13,201 bases of DNA from UBA6115 sp012514225 (GTDB taxonomy: Bacteria; Bacillota; Clostridia; Christensenellales; Aristaeellaceae), in the NCBI GenBank assembly GCA_036756425.1, contig DAIOLC010000047.1:1-13201 (forward strand), given 5' to 3'. Every line of letters starts with the position of its first letter. The stretch's first letter is position 1. Positions 5,463 to 11,834 of this stretch are shown piece by piece. Below the pieces are notes generated by a model. That model saw only the letters and a program-made list of their open reading frames with translations, was not told the origin of the DNA and ran no database searches. Position numbers and translations under genes: made by a program.

Positions 5463-5831
5463 TTAGAATTTCAGCCCGGCTTCGCGGGCGCCGTCCGCCA
5501 GGGAGGCGACACGGCCGGTGTAGATGTAGCCGCTGCGGTCGAAGACCACCTTCTCGATGCCGGCCTTCAGCGCGCGCTCGCCGACGAGCTTGCCCACGGC
5601 CTTGGAGGCACCCTTCTTGTCCAGCTCGTCCAGCTGCTTCTTAATCGCCTCGTCCATCGTGGAAGCCTGGGCCAGGGTGACCCCCTTCGAGTCGTCGATG
5701 ACCTGGGCGTAAATGGCGGCGTTGCTGCGGAATACGCAGAGCCGCGGCATTTCGGACGTGCCGGAAATCTTCTTGCGGACGCGGGCGTGGCGGATCTGGC
5801 GCACCTGGTTGCGGTCCCGCTTAATGAACAT
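5463..5831 (-). CDS. rplR: 50S ribosomal protein L18
   Basis: L18 binds 5S rRNA in the central protuberance of the 50S subunit, next to L5. The product has 122 residues, as usual. Hallmarks are the basic N-terminus with RHARVRKKISGTSEMPRL at 14-31, VFRSNAAIYAQVIDD at 33-47, and the C-terminal VVFDRSGYIYTGRVASLADGARE stretch, of which FDRSGYIYTGRV spans 96-107. It starts at ATG 5831, 20 nt after rplF; an AAGGGAG site lies about 10 nt upstream. Confidence 0.98.
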   Translation of the reverse strand: MFIKRDRNQVRQIRHARVRKKISGTSEMPRLCVFRSNAAIYAQVIDDSKGVTLAQASTMDEAIKKQLDELDKKGASKAVGKLVGERALKAGIEKVVFDRSGYIYTGRVASLADGAREAGLKF

Positions 5832-5851
5832 AGGCCTTCACTCCCTTCAAA

Positions 5852-6391
5852 TCAGTTGCCGGATTTGCCGACCTTGCGGCGGATATGCTCGTCCTTGTAC
5901 TTGATGCCCTTGCCCAGGTAGGGCTCCGGCGGGCGGACGGCGCGGATATCGGCGGCGAGGTTGCCGACGACCTGTTTGTCGATGCCCTTGACCACCACCG
6001 TGGTGGGCGCGGGGGTCTCGAAAGTCACGTGCTCCGGGGCGGTGAAGACCACGGGGTGGGAATAGCCGACGGAAAGCGTGAGCTTGTTGCCCTCCGCCTG
6101 CGCGCGGTAGCCCGTTCCGACCAGTTCCAGCGTCTTGGAGAAGCCCTCGGTCACGCCCACGACCATGTTGTGCACCAGCGAGCGGTACAGGCCGTGCATG
6201 GCCTTCTGCGGCTTGGAGTCGTTCTGCCGCGTCAGGTGCAGGGTGCCGTCCTCCTGGCTGATGCCGATGGAGTTGTTGACGTCCTGGCTCAGCGTCCCCT
6301 TGGGGCCCTTGACGACGACGCGGTGGCTGTCGTCCACCGTCACCGTCACGCCCTTGGGCAGGTGGATGGGAAGTTTTCCGATACGAGACAT
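5852..6391 (-). CDS. rplF: 50S ribosomal protein L6
   Basis: L6 lies at the base of the L7/L12 stalk near the sarcin-ricin loop and is important for late 50S assembly. The 179-residue product has the duplicated L6 fold: first repeat to about residue 82, second from about 83. MSRIGKLPI at the start, VKGPKGTLS at 27-35 and the signature PPEPYLGKGIKY at 154-165 are clear. The ATG at 6391 is preceded by AGGAGGAA. A different minus frame also reads through here but has no family resemblance. Confidence 0.98.
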   Translation of the reverse strand: MSRIGKLPIHLPKGVTVTVDDSHRVVVKGPKGTLSQDVNNSIGISQEDGTLHLTRQNDSKPQKAMHGLYRSLVHNMVVGVTEGFSKTLELVGTGYRAQAEGNKLTLSVGYSHPVVFTAPEHVTFETPAPTTVVVKGIDKQVVGNLAADIRAVRPPEPYLGKGIKYKDEHIRRKVGKSGN

Positions 6392-6415
6392 GCTTTCTTC
6401 CTCCTGTGCGTCCGC

Positions 6416-6817
6416 TTACCAGATATAGGCGAGCACTTCGCCGCCCAGCTTGTCCTGGCGCGCTTTCCGGTCGGTCATCAGCCCCCGGGAGGTGGAGATG
6501 ATCGCGACGCCCAGGCCGCCCAACACCTTGGGTAGGTCCTCGCAACCGGCGTACACGCGCAGGCCGGGCTTGGAGATGCGCTTCAGGCCGGCGATGACGG
6601 GCTGCTGCTTGCCGTTGACGTACTTGAGGGTCAGCTTGATCTGCCCCTGCACGCCGTCCTCGATTTTCTCAAACGCCTTGATGTAGCCTTCCTCCAGCAG
6701 GATGCGGGCGATGGCCTTCTTGGCGTTGCTGGCGGGGATGGTCACCGTGTCATGCTTGGCGATCTGCGCGTTGCGGATGCGGGTAAGCATATCGGCGATG
6801 GGATCATTCACTACCAT
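6416..6817 (-). CDS. rpsH: 30S ribosomal protein S8
   Basis: S8 is a primary binder of the central domain of 16S rRNA; in E. coli it also represses the spc operon by binding mRNA at rplE. The product has 133 residues. VNDPIADMLTRIRNA at 3-17 is the family start and STSRGLMTD at 108-116 followed by GGEVLAYIW is the RNA-binding end. The frame is open 45 codons further upstream, over rpsZ, but ATG at 6817 is the right start: it matches the family and has a full AAGGAGG 6 nt upstream. I did not find an obvious S8-site mimic in the rplE region by eye, and one cannot be excluded. Confidence 0.98.
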   Translation of the reverse strand: MVVNDPIADMLTRIRNAQIAKHDTVTIPASNAKKAIARILLEEGYIKAFEKIEDGVQGQIKLTLKYVNGKQQPVIAGLKRISKPGLRVYAGCEDLPKVLGGLGVAIISTSRGLMTDRKARQDKLGGEVLAYIW

Positions 6818-6823
6818 GGGGAA

Positions 6824-6830
6824 CCTCCTT
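6824..6830 (-). promoter_or_regulatory. Ribosome-binding site that decides the rpsH start
   Basis: AAGGAGG on the minus strand, 6 nt before the ATG at 6817. It rules out the longer reading frame that begins inside rpsZ. Confidence 0.85.
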
Positions 6831-6843
6831 ACTCCTGAAACTC

Positions 6844-7029
6844 TTACCAGCTGGCTTTCCGCACGCCGGGAATCTGGCCCTTGTAGGCGAGCTCCCGGAA
6901 GCAGATGCGGCACACGCCGTAACGGCGCAGCACGGCGTGTGGGCGACCGCACAGGTTGCAGCGCGTGTAGGCGCGGGTGGAGAATTTGGGCGCGCGGCTT
7001 TGCTTAACCCGCAGACTGGTCTTTGCCAT
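6844..7029 (-). CDS. rpsZ: 30S ribosomal protein S14, type Z (zinc-binding)
   Basis: S14 is a head protein of the 30S subunit, needed late in assembly. The 61-residue product is the short zinc-binding form, not the roughly 100-residue cysteine-free form. Cys24-x2-Cys27 and Cys40-x2-Cys43 form the zinc site; RPHAVLRRYGVCRICFREL spans 29-47, and the end is GQIPGVRKASW. The ATG at 7029 has AAGGGAGG upstream and the gene lies between rplE and rpsH, as in spc operons. The short form in the main operon is usual for Gram-positives; a zinc-free copy could exist elsewhere in the genome. Confidence 0.98.
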   Translation of the reverse strand: MAKTSLRVKQSRAPKFSTRAYTRCNLCGRPHAVLRRYGVCRICFRELAYKGQIPGVRKASW

Positions 7030-7043
7030 GTTTGTTTCCTCCC

Positions 7044-7586
7044 TTACTGCGCAAACGGCATCCCCAGCAGGGACAGCAGCTCGCGGGCTTCCTCGTCCGT
7101 GTGGGCGGTGGTCACGAAGATCATTTCCATGCCGCGGATTTTCTCGACCTTGTCATAGTTGATTTCCGGGAAAATCAGCTGCTCGCGGACGCCCAGGGCG
7201 TAGTTGCCGCGGCCGTCGAAGGCCTTGGCGGACACGCCGCGGAAGTCGCGCACGCGGGGAAGGGCGATGGAGACCAGCTTGTCGAAAAACTGCTCCATGC
7301 GCTCGCCGCGCAGGGTGACCTTGGCGCCCACGTTCATGCCCTCGCGGAGCTTGAAGTTGGCGATGGACTTGCGGGCCTTGGTGACCAGCGGCTTCTGCCC
7401 GGAAATCTGGCTGAGCTCCTCCACCGCGGTCTCCAGCGCCTTGGCGTTGTCCTTGCAGTCGCCCAGGCCCATGTTGATGACGATTTTCTCCAGCTTGGGA
7501 ATCTGCATCGGGTTCTTGTAGCCGAACTTCTGCTTCAAGGCGGGCACAGCCTCGGCCAGGTATCTTTCCTTCAAACGGGTTGCCAT
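7044..7586 (-). CDS. rplE: 50S ribosomal protein L5
   Basis: L5 binds 5S rRNA in the central protuberance and forms a bridge to S13 and contacts with P-site tRNA. The product has 180 residues, the usual length. The start RLKERYLAEAVPALKQKFGY (4-23), the signature PKLEKIVINMGLG at 30-42, GQKPLVTKARKSIANFKLREG at 63-83 (core KPLVTKARKSIA), and RGMEMIFVTTA at 151-161 are all clear. The frame is open far upstream, but ATG at 7586 fits the family and has GGGAGGA at 7595-7601, 8 nt upstream. Confidence 0.98.
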   Translation of the reverse strand: MATRLKERYLAEAVPALKQKFGYKNPMQIPKLEKIVINMGLGDCKDNAKALETAVEELSQISGQKPLVTKARKSIANFKLREGMNVGAKVTLRGERMEQFFDKLVSIALPRVRDFRGVSAKAFDGRGNYALGVREQLIFPEINYDKVEKIRGMEMIFVTTAHTDEEARELLSLLGMPFAQ

Positions 7587-7594
7587 GTGGCTGC

Positions 7595-7601
7595 TCCTCC
7601 C
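7595..7601 (-). promoter_or_regulatory. Ribosome-binding site that decides the rplE start
   Basis: GGGAGGA on the minus strand, 8 nt before the ATG at 7586; it rejects the much longer open frame reaching back over rplX and rplN. Confidence 0.8.
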
Positions 7602-7603
7602 TG

Positions 7604-7921
7604 TCAGTCGATTTGTTCGCCGCACTTCTTGCAGACGCGGATTTTCTTGCCGTCCTTGAGCGTCTTGCTGCCGGAGCGGGAAGGCTTGCCGCACTTCTGG
7701 CAGACCAGCATGACGTTGGAGGCGTCGATGGCGGCTTCCTTCTTGATGAGGCCGCCGGGCTGGCCCTGGGCGCGGGACTTCTGGTGCTTGGTGACCATCG
7801 CGACGCCCTCGACCGTCACGCGCCCCGTCTTGGGGCTGACGGCCAGGACCTTGCCCTTGACGCCCTTGTCCTTGCCGGAGATGACGATGACCTCGTCCTT
7901 GGTTTTCACGTGTACTTTCAT
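7604..7921 (-). CDS. rplX: 50S ribosomal protein L24 with C-terminal Cys4 ribbon
   Basis: L24 is an assembly initiator of the 50S subunit, near the peptide exit. The product has 105 residues. The N-terminal KOW segment is DEVIVISGKDKGVKGKVLAV at 9-28, followed by KHQKS...GGLIKKEAAI typical of the family. The C-terminal part holds Cys74-x2-Cys77 and Cys97-x2-Cys100, a probable zinc ribbon present in many Clostridia and other bacteria but absent from E. coli L24. The ATG at 7921 has AAGGAGAG upstream. It lies 12 nt after rplN. Confidence 0.98.
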   Translation of the reverse strand: MKVHVKTKDEVIVISGKDKGVKGKVLAVSPKTGRVTVEGVAMVTKHQKSRAQGQPGGLIKKEAAIDASNVMLVCQKCGKPSRSGSKTLKDGKKIRVCKKCGEQID

Positions 7922-7933
7922 CCTGGTCTCTCC

Positions 7934-8302
7934 TTACAGCACTTCGGGGGCCAGCGAGATTATCTTCATGTAGTTCTTCTCGCGCAGCTCGCGGGCGACA
8001 GGCCCGAAAATACGGGTGCCGCGGGGCTGCTTCTGGTCGTTGATGATGACGGCGGCGTTGTCGTCGAAGCGAATGTAGGAGCCGTCGGGCCGGCGGTTCT
8101 GCTTGACCACGCGGACGATGACAGCGCGCACCACTTCGCCCTTCTTGACCTGGCCGCCGGGTGTCGCGGTCTTCACGCTGGCGACGATGACGTCGCCGAT
8201 GCCGCCGGAGCGGCGGAACGAGCCGCCCAGCACCCGGATGCACATGATTTCCTTGGCGCCGGAATTGTCGGCCACCTTAAGCCGTGTCTGCGGCTGGATC
8301 AT
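7934..8302 (-). CDS. rplN: 50S ribosomal protein L14
   Basis: L14 lies at the subunit interface, forms an intersubunit bridge, and in many bacteria is the docking site of the silencing factor RsfS. The 122-residue product has the exact family length. MIQPQTRLKVADNSGAKE at 1-18, the signature GGSFRRSGGIGDVIVASVK (26-44), and RGTRIFGPVARELR at 94-107 are diagnostic. The ATG at 8302 follows AAAAGGAGGAA. It is the first gene after the 48-nt hairpin-containing gap behind rpsQ, the point where the spc operon starts in E. coli; no separate promoter is visible here. Confidence 0.98.
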   Translation of the reverse strand: MIQPQTRLKVADNSGAKEIMCIRVLGGSFRRSGGIGDVIVASVKTATPGGQVKKGEVVRAVIVRVVKQNRRPDGSYIRFDDNAAVIINDQKQPRGTRIFGPVARELREKNYMKIISLAPEVL

Positions 8303-8324
8303 ACGGGGTTCCTCCTTTTCCTGG

Positions 8325-8344
8325 GCCGCGGGTTTGCCCGCGGC
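8325..8344 (-). other. Perfect 8-bp hairpin between rpsQ and rplN
   Basis: The minus strand of the 48-nt gap (8303-8350) forms GCCGCGGG (8344-8337) with CCCGCGGC (8332-8325) around a CAAA loop. All eight pairs are G-C. The following bases are CCAGGAAAAGGAGG, the rplN ribosome-binding site, not a U-run, so it is not an intrinsic terminator. It may be an RNA-processing or stabilising element, or a partial pause site; function is inferred only from its place at the S10/spc boundary. Confidence 0.65.
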
Positions 8345-8350
8345 AGGGAA

Positions 8351-8626
8351 TTACTTCGCTTTCTCGATGATTTCGACCAGGCGCCAGCGCTTGTCCTTGG
8401 ACAGCGGCCGGGTCTCCATAATCCGGACGGTATCGCCGATACCGCAGGCATTCTCCTCGTCATGCGCCTTGAACTTCTTGCTGTGGCCGATAATCTTGCC
8501 GTAGAGCGGGTGCCGGTAGCGGCTGCGGATGGTCACCACGATGGTCTTGTCCATCTTGTCGCTGGTGACGACGCCCACGCGGGTCTTGCGGTTGCCGCGG
8601 TTTGCGGCCTCGGGGGTCTGTGACAT
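8351..8626 (-). CDS. rpsQ: 30S ribosomal protein S17
   Basis: S17 is a primary binder of the 5' domain of 16S rRNA with an OB fold. The 91-residue product has a slightly long, polar N-terminus (1-13) before RKTRVGVVTSDKMDKTIVV (13-31). The loop RSRYRHPLYGKIIGHSKKFKAHDE and the motif GDTVRIMETRPLSKDKRWRL (64-83) are typical. The ATG at 8626 has AAAGGAGG upstream, 8 nt away, which supports the longer N-terminus. It closes the S10-type block; a hairpin lies in the gap that follows. Confidence 0.98.
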   Translation of the reverse strand: MSQTPEAANRGNRKTRVGVVTSDKMDKTIVVTIRSRYRHPLYGKIIGHSKKFKAHDEENACGIGDTVRIMETRPLSKDKRWRLVEIIEKAK

Positions 8627-8647
8627 GGAACCTGCCTCCTTTCTGCC

Positions 8648-8851
8648 TTATCTGGCTTCCTGCTTCCTGTTCGCCTGGGTCTGGGCCGTGAGCGCGCGGG
8701 CGATGTCCCGCTTGACGGCCTGAATCTGCATCGTGTTCTCCAGCTGCCCCGTGGCCAGGCGGAAACGGAGGTTGAACAGCTCGGTCTTCAGCTCCGTGAT
8801 TTTCGCGGCCAGCTCTTCCGGCTTCATTTCCAGAAACTCGCTAACTTTCAT
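8648..8851 (-). CDS. rpmC: 50S ribosomal protein L29
   Basis: L29 is a small helical protein next to L23 at the peptide exit, where it helps contact SRP and trigger factor. The product has 67 residues. Two long helices are expected; the motifs LKTELFNLRFRLATGQLENT (21-40) and IQAVKRDIARALTA (43-56) are diagnostic. The ATG at 8851 shares one base with the rplP stop (TGATG), so its translation is probably coupled to rplP; no separate strong ribosome-binding site is obvious. Confidence 0.98.
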   Translation of the reverse strand: MKVSEFLEMKPEELAAKITELKTELFNLRFRLATGQLENTMQIQAVKRDIARALTAQTQANRKQEAR

Positions 8852-9288
8852 CAGTTGTCACCCCCACTGGTGTGCTCCATCTGCGCCTTGGAGTAAATCT
8901 TGCAGCGCAGGGGCAGTTTGGTCGAGGCCAGGCGGAGCGCCTCGCGGGCGACGGATTCCTCGATGCCCGCCACCTCGAAGAGCACGCGGCCGGGCTTGAC
9001 CACCGCCACCCAGTATTCCGGGGAGCCCTTGCCGGAGCCCATGCGGGTCTCGGCGGGCTTTTCCGTCACCGGCTTGTCGGGAAAAATCTTGATCCAGACC
9101 TGGCCGCCGCGGCGGGTGTAGCGCGTCAGGGCGATACGGGCAGCCTCGATCTGCTGGCTGGTCACCCAGCTGGGGTCCATGGCCACCAGGCCGAAATCGC
9201 CGTAGGCGATGTGGTTGCCGCGGTTGGCCTTGCCCTTCATGCGGCCGCGGAAGGTCTTGCGGCGCTTGACACGTTTTGGCATCAACAT
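8851..9288 (-). CDS. rplP: 50S ribosomal protein L16
   Basis: L16 is needed for peptidyl-transferase centre and A-site architecture and joins late in 50S assembly. The product has 145 residues. The basic start PKRVKRRKTFRGRMKG at 4-19, RGGQVWIKIFPDKPVTEKP at 60-78, and RMGSGKGSPEYWVAVVKPG at 82-100 are the family hallmarks. Two in-frame ATGs (9288 and 9282) are possible; I chose 9288 because relatives begin with two residues before PKR and AAGGAGG lies about 10 nt upstream. It follows rpsC by 3 nt. Confidence 0.97.
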   Translation of the reverse strand: MLMPKRVKRRKTFRGRMKGKANRGNHIAYGDFGLVAMDPSWVTSQQIEAARIALTRYTRRGGQVWIKIFPDKPVTEKPAETRMGSGKGSPEYWVAVVKPGRVLFEVAGIEESVAREALRLASTKLPLRCKIYSKAQMEHTSGGDN

Positions 9289-9291
9289 GGT

Positions 9292-9963
9292 TTATCTGCC
9301 TCCTTCGGGGGTCCTGGCGGCGCGGCCCCTGGCCTGGGGCAGCACCTGTCCCTTGTAAATCCATACCTTCACGCCCAGGCGCCCGTAGGTGGTCTTGGCC
9401 TCGGCGAAGCCGTAGTCGATATTGGCGCGCAGGGTCTGCAGCGGGATGGAGCCCTCGTGGTAATGCTCCGTGCGCGCGATGTCCGCGCCGCCCAGGCGGC
9501 CGGAGACGGAAGCCTTCATGCCCTTGGCGCCCGCGCGCATGGTGCGCTGGATGCTCTGCTTGAGCGCGCGGCGGAAGGAGATGCGCTTCTCCAGCTGCTG
9601 GGCGATGTTCTCCGCCACCAGCTGGGCGTCCGTGTCCGGGGCCTTGATTTCGATGACGTTGATGGTGACCGGGCGGCCCAGCATCTTCTCGACGAAGGCC
9701 TTCAGCTCCTCGATGCCCTTGCCGCCGCGGCCGATGACCATGCCGGGCTTGCCGGTGAAGAGGTTGATGGTCATGCGCGCGGCGCTGCGCTCGATGTCGA
9801 TGCGGCTCACGCCGGTGGCGTAATACTTCTTCTTGAGGGTCTCGCGGATTTTATGGTCCTCGACCAGGAACTTCGCGAAATCCTTCTTGTCCGCGTACCA
9901 GCGCGTGCTCCAGTCGAAGATGACGCCGACGCGCGCGCCGTGGGGATTGACTTTCTGGCCCAT
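9292..9963 (-). CDS. rpsC: 30S ribosomal protein S3
   Basis: S3 lines the mRNA entry tunnel of the 30S subunit and takes part in mRNA unwinding. The product has 223 residues. MGQKVNPHGARVGV is the conserved start. The KH domain covers about 39-110 with the IGRGGKGIEEL loop at 77-87. The C-terminal domain has FRRALKQSIQRTMRAGAKG at 130-148 and VSGRLGGADIARTE at 153-166. Compared with Bacillus the tail after KVWIYKGQVLP is short and ends in Arg/Gly. ATG 9963, with GGGAGGAG upstream; 14 nt after rplV. Confidence 0.98.
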   Translation of the reverse strand: MGQKVNPHGARVGVIFDWSTRWYADKKDFAKFLVEDHKIRETLKKKYYATGVSRIDIERSAARMTINLFTGKPGMVIGRGGKGIEELKAFVEKMLGRPVTINVIEIKAPDTDAQLVAENIAQQLEKRISFRRALKQSIQRTMRAGAKGMKASVSGRLGGADIARTEHYHEGSIPLQTLRANIDYGFAEAKTTYGRLGVKVWIYKGQVLPQARGRAARTPEGGR

Positions 9964-9977
9964 TGATGACTCCTCCC

Positions 9978-10361
9978 TTATCTCTTGTCCAGCACGACGC
10001 TGAAATGGCTGGTGCGCTTCAGGATCTGGGAAGCGCTGCCGCGCGCCTTGGGGCGGAACCGCTTGAGGGTCGGGCCCGGGTTGGCGCAGATTTCGGCGAC
10101 GTAAAGGGAGTCGCGGTCCATCTCCAGGTTGTTCACCGCGTTGGCGGCGGCGGACTCCAGCAGCTTGTACAGCACCGGGGAGGCGGCGTGCGGGGTCAGG
10201 CGGAGGATAGCCAGCGCTTCGTCCAGGCCCTTGCCGCGCACCTGGTCGACCATCAGCTTGGCCTTGCGGGAGGAGATGCGGACGTGCCGGACGTGGGCGT
10301 GGGGCCGCTTTTCGTCCCGGCTGTCATGACGCTCCCCTTTGTTGCGGGTGTTGCTTGCCAT
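9978..10361 (-). CDS. rplV: 50S ribosomal protein L22
   Basis: L22 spans the 50S subunit; its beta-hairpin lines the exit-tunnel constriction with L4, where changes can cause macrolide resistance. The product has 127 residues. The core begins at HVRHVRISSRKAKLMVDQVRGK (23-44; VRISSRKAKLMVD at 27-39), after a polar, Arg/Asp/Lys-rich head of about 20 residues that is longer than in most homologues. The hairpin and end read NPGPTLKRFRPKARGSASQI (94-113), then KRTSHFSVV. GSAS stands where many homologues have GRA-x. The ATG at 10361 with GGAGAG upstream supports the longer head, and no better internal start was seen. Confidence 0.96.
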   Translation of the reverse strand: MASNTRNKGERHDSRDEKRPHAHVRHVRISSRKAKLMVDQVRGKGLDEALAILRLTPHAASPVLYKLLESAAANAVNNLEMDRDSLYVAEICANPGPTLKRFRPKARGSASQILKRTSHFSVVLDKR

Positions 10362-10378
10362 AGTGCTCTCCTTTCGCC

Positions 10379-10657
10379 TTACTTGCGCTCGGTCTTCTTT
10401 TCGCCGGCGTGCCCGCGGAAGGTGCGGGTGGGGGCGAACTCGCCGAGCTTGTGGCCGACCATGTCCTCGGTGACGTAGACGGGCACGTGCTTGCGGCCGT
10501 CGTGCACGGCCACTGTGTGGCCGACGAAATCCGGGAAGATGGTGCTGGCGCGGGACCAGGTCTTCAGGACGGACTTCTTGCCCGTCTTGTTCATCTCTTC
10601 AACGCGCTTGAGGAGCTTGGGTTCCACGAAGGGTCCCTTCTTAATTGAGCGGCTCAT
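10379..10657 (-). CDS. rpsS: 30S ribosomal protein S19
   Basis: S19 is a head protein of the 30S subunit that forms a complex with S13 and contacts A-site tRNA. The 92-residue product has the standard length. MSRSIKKGPFVEPKLLKRVE at the start, KTWSRASTIFPDFVGHTVAVHDGRKHVPVYV (core WSRASTIFPDFVGHTVAVHD, 34-53), and MVGHKLGEFAPTRTFRGH at 66-83 are all typical. The ATG at 10657 has AAGGAGG about 11 nt upstream, in the 30-nt gap behind rplB. Confidence 0.98.
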   Translation of the reverse strand: MSRSIKKGPFVEPKLLKRVEEMNKTGKKSVLKTWSRASTIFPDFVGHTVAVHDGRKHVPVYVTEDMVGHKLGEFAPTRTFRGHAGEKKTERK

Positions 10658-10687
10658 GCGGGGCAGGGCCTCCTTTCATCCTTCGGC

Positions 10688-11521
10688 TTACTTATCGTTG
10701 ATGCGCTTGACGATCAGGCGGTTGGAATACTTCTTGTGCTTGCGGGTCTTCAGGCCCAGCGCCGGCTTGCCCCAGGGGGTCAGGGGCGCGGGCATGCCGA
10801 TGGGGGACTTGCCCTCGCCGCCGCCGTGGGGATGGTCCACCGGGTTCATGACCACGCCGCGCACGGTGGGCCGGATGCCCATGTTGCGCTTGCGCCCCGC
10901 CTTGCCGATGCGGATGTTCTCGTGGTCGGTGTTGCCCACCGTGCCGATGGTGGCCTGGGCCATCAGCGGCAGCCTGCGGATTTCGCCGGAGGGTAGGCGC
11001 ACCTGCGCGTAATCGCCTTCCTTGGCCATCAGCTGGGCGTACACGCCGGCCGAGCGGACCAGCTGCCCGCCGGAGCCGGGGCGCAGCTCCAGGTTGTGGA
11101 TGAGGGTGCCCGTCGGGATGGACGAGAGGGGCATGGCGTTGCCGGGCTTGATGTCGGCGCCTTCGCCGGCGACGACCGTGTCGCCCACGGACAGCCCCAC
11201 GGGGGCCAGGATGTAGCGCTTCTCACCGTCCAAGTAGTGCAGCAGGGCGATGAAGGCGGAGCGGTTGGGATCGTACTCGATCGCCGCGACCTTGGCCGGC
11301 ACCTGCAGCTTGTTGCGCTTGAAGTCGATGAGGCGGTACTTGACCTTGCTGCCGCCGCCCTGGTGGCGCACGGTGATTTTGCCCTGGTTGTTGCGGCCGG
11401 CATGCTTCTTCTTGTTGGAAACCAGCGCCTTCTCCGGCTTCTTCTTGGTGATTTCCGCGAAGGCGTTCACCGTCATGAAGCGGCGCGCGGGCGAGGTCGG
11501 TTTATAGACGCGGATGGCCAT
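10688..11521 (-). CDS. rplB: 50S ribosomal protein L2
   Basis: L2 is one of the most conserved ribosomal proteins, a 23S rRNA binder required for subunit association and peptidyl-transferase function. The product has 277 residues, the full family length. The start AIRVYKPTSPARRFMTV (2-18), GRNNQGKITVRHQGGGSK at 42-59, the central SH3-like and OB folds (about 60-200), and MNPVDHPHGGGEG at 225-237 with the key histidine at 230 are all present. ATG 11521, with GGGAGGAG upstream; 16 nt after rplW. A second minus frame inside the gene (11029-11403) is a shadow. Confidence 0.99.
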   Translation of the reverse strand: MAIRVYKPTSPARRFMTVNAFAEITKKKPEKALVSNKKKHAGRNNQGKITVRHQGGGSKVKYRLIDFKRNKLQVPAKVAAIEYDPNRSAFIALLHYLDGEKRYILAPVGLSVGDTVVAGEGADIKPGNAMPLSSIPTGTLIHNLELRPGSGGQLVRSAGVYAQLMAKEGDYAQVRLPSGEIRRLPLMAQATIGTVGNTDHENIRIGKAGRKRNMGIRPTVRGVVMNPVDHPHGGGEGKSPIGMPAPLTPWGKPALGLKTRKHKKYSNRLIVKRINDK

Positions 11522-11537
11522 TGTGCTTGCTCCTCCC

Positions 11538-11834
11538 TTAGACCATGCCTTCGAAGAACTCGATGGGCTTGGAGTCCTTTTTCAGCGTGACGTAGGCTTT
11601 CTTGACCTCGGGCGTGCGGCCCTGGGTGCGGCCCTGGCGCTTGATGCGGCCCATGGTGCGCAGGGTGTTGACGGAGTCGACCTTGATGTCCTTGAACACC
11701 GCCTCCAGCGCCCGCTTGATCTCGATCTTGTTGGCGTTCACGTCCACTTCGAAGACGTACTTCTTGTCCGCGATGCCGTCGTAGCCCTTCTCGGTGAGCA
11801 CGGGGCGGCGGATGATGTCATGCGGGTTTTTCAT
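11538..11834 (-). CDS. rplW: 50S ribosomal protein L23
   Basis: L23 lies at the peptide exit and is the main docking site for trigger factor and SRP. The product has 98 residues. The motif RRPVLTEKG at 9-17, KKYVFEVDVNANKIEIKRALE at 24-44 (core YVFEVDVNANKIEIK) and the C-terminal KKAYVTLK at 78-85 are diagnostic. The ATG at 11834 overlaps the rplD stop by 4 nt (ATGA), and AGGAGGT lies inside the last codons of rplD, so the two are translationally coupled. Confidence 0.98.
   Translation of the reverse strand: MKNPHDIIRRPVLTEKGYDGIADKKYVFEVDVNANKIEIKRALEAVFKDIKVDSVNTLRTMGRIKRQGRTQGRTPEVKKAYVTLKKDSKPIEFFEGMV

Noticed and set aside
4767..5921. 384-codon plus-strand open frame opposite rpmD, rpsE and rplR
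   Set aside because: Same composition-driven shadow: it crosses three well-identified genes on the other strand and has no family resemblance.
8325..8344. rpsQ-rplN hairpin as an intrinsic terminator
   Set aside because: No U-run follows; the next bases are the purine-rich ribosome-binding site of rplN.
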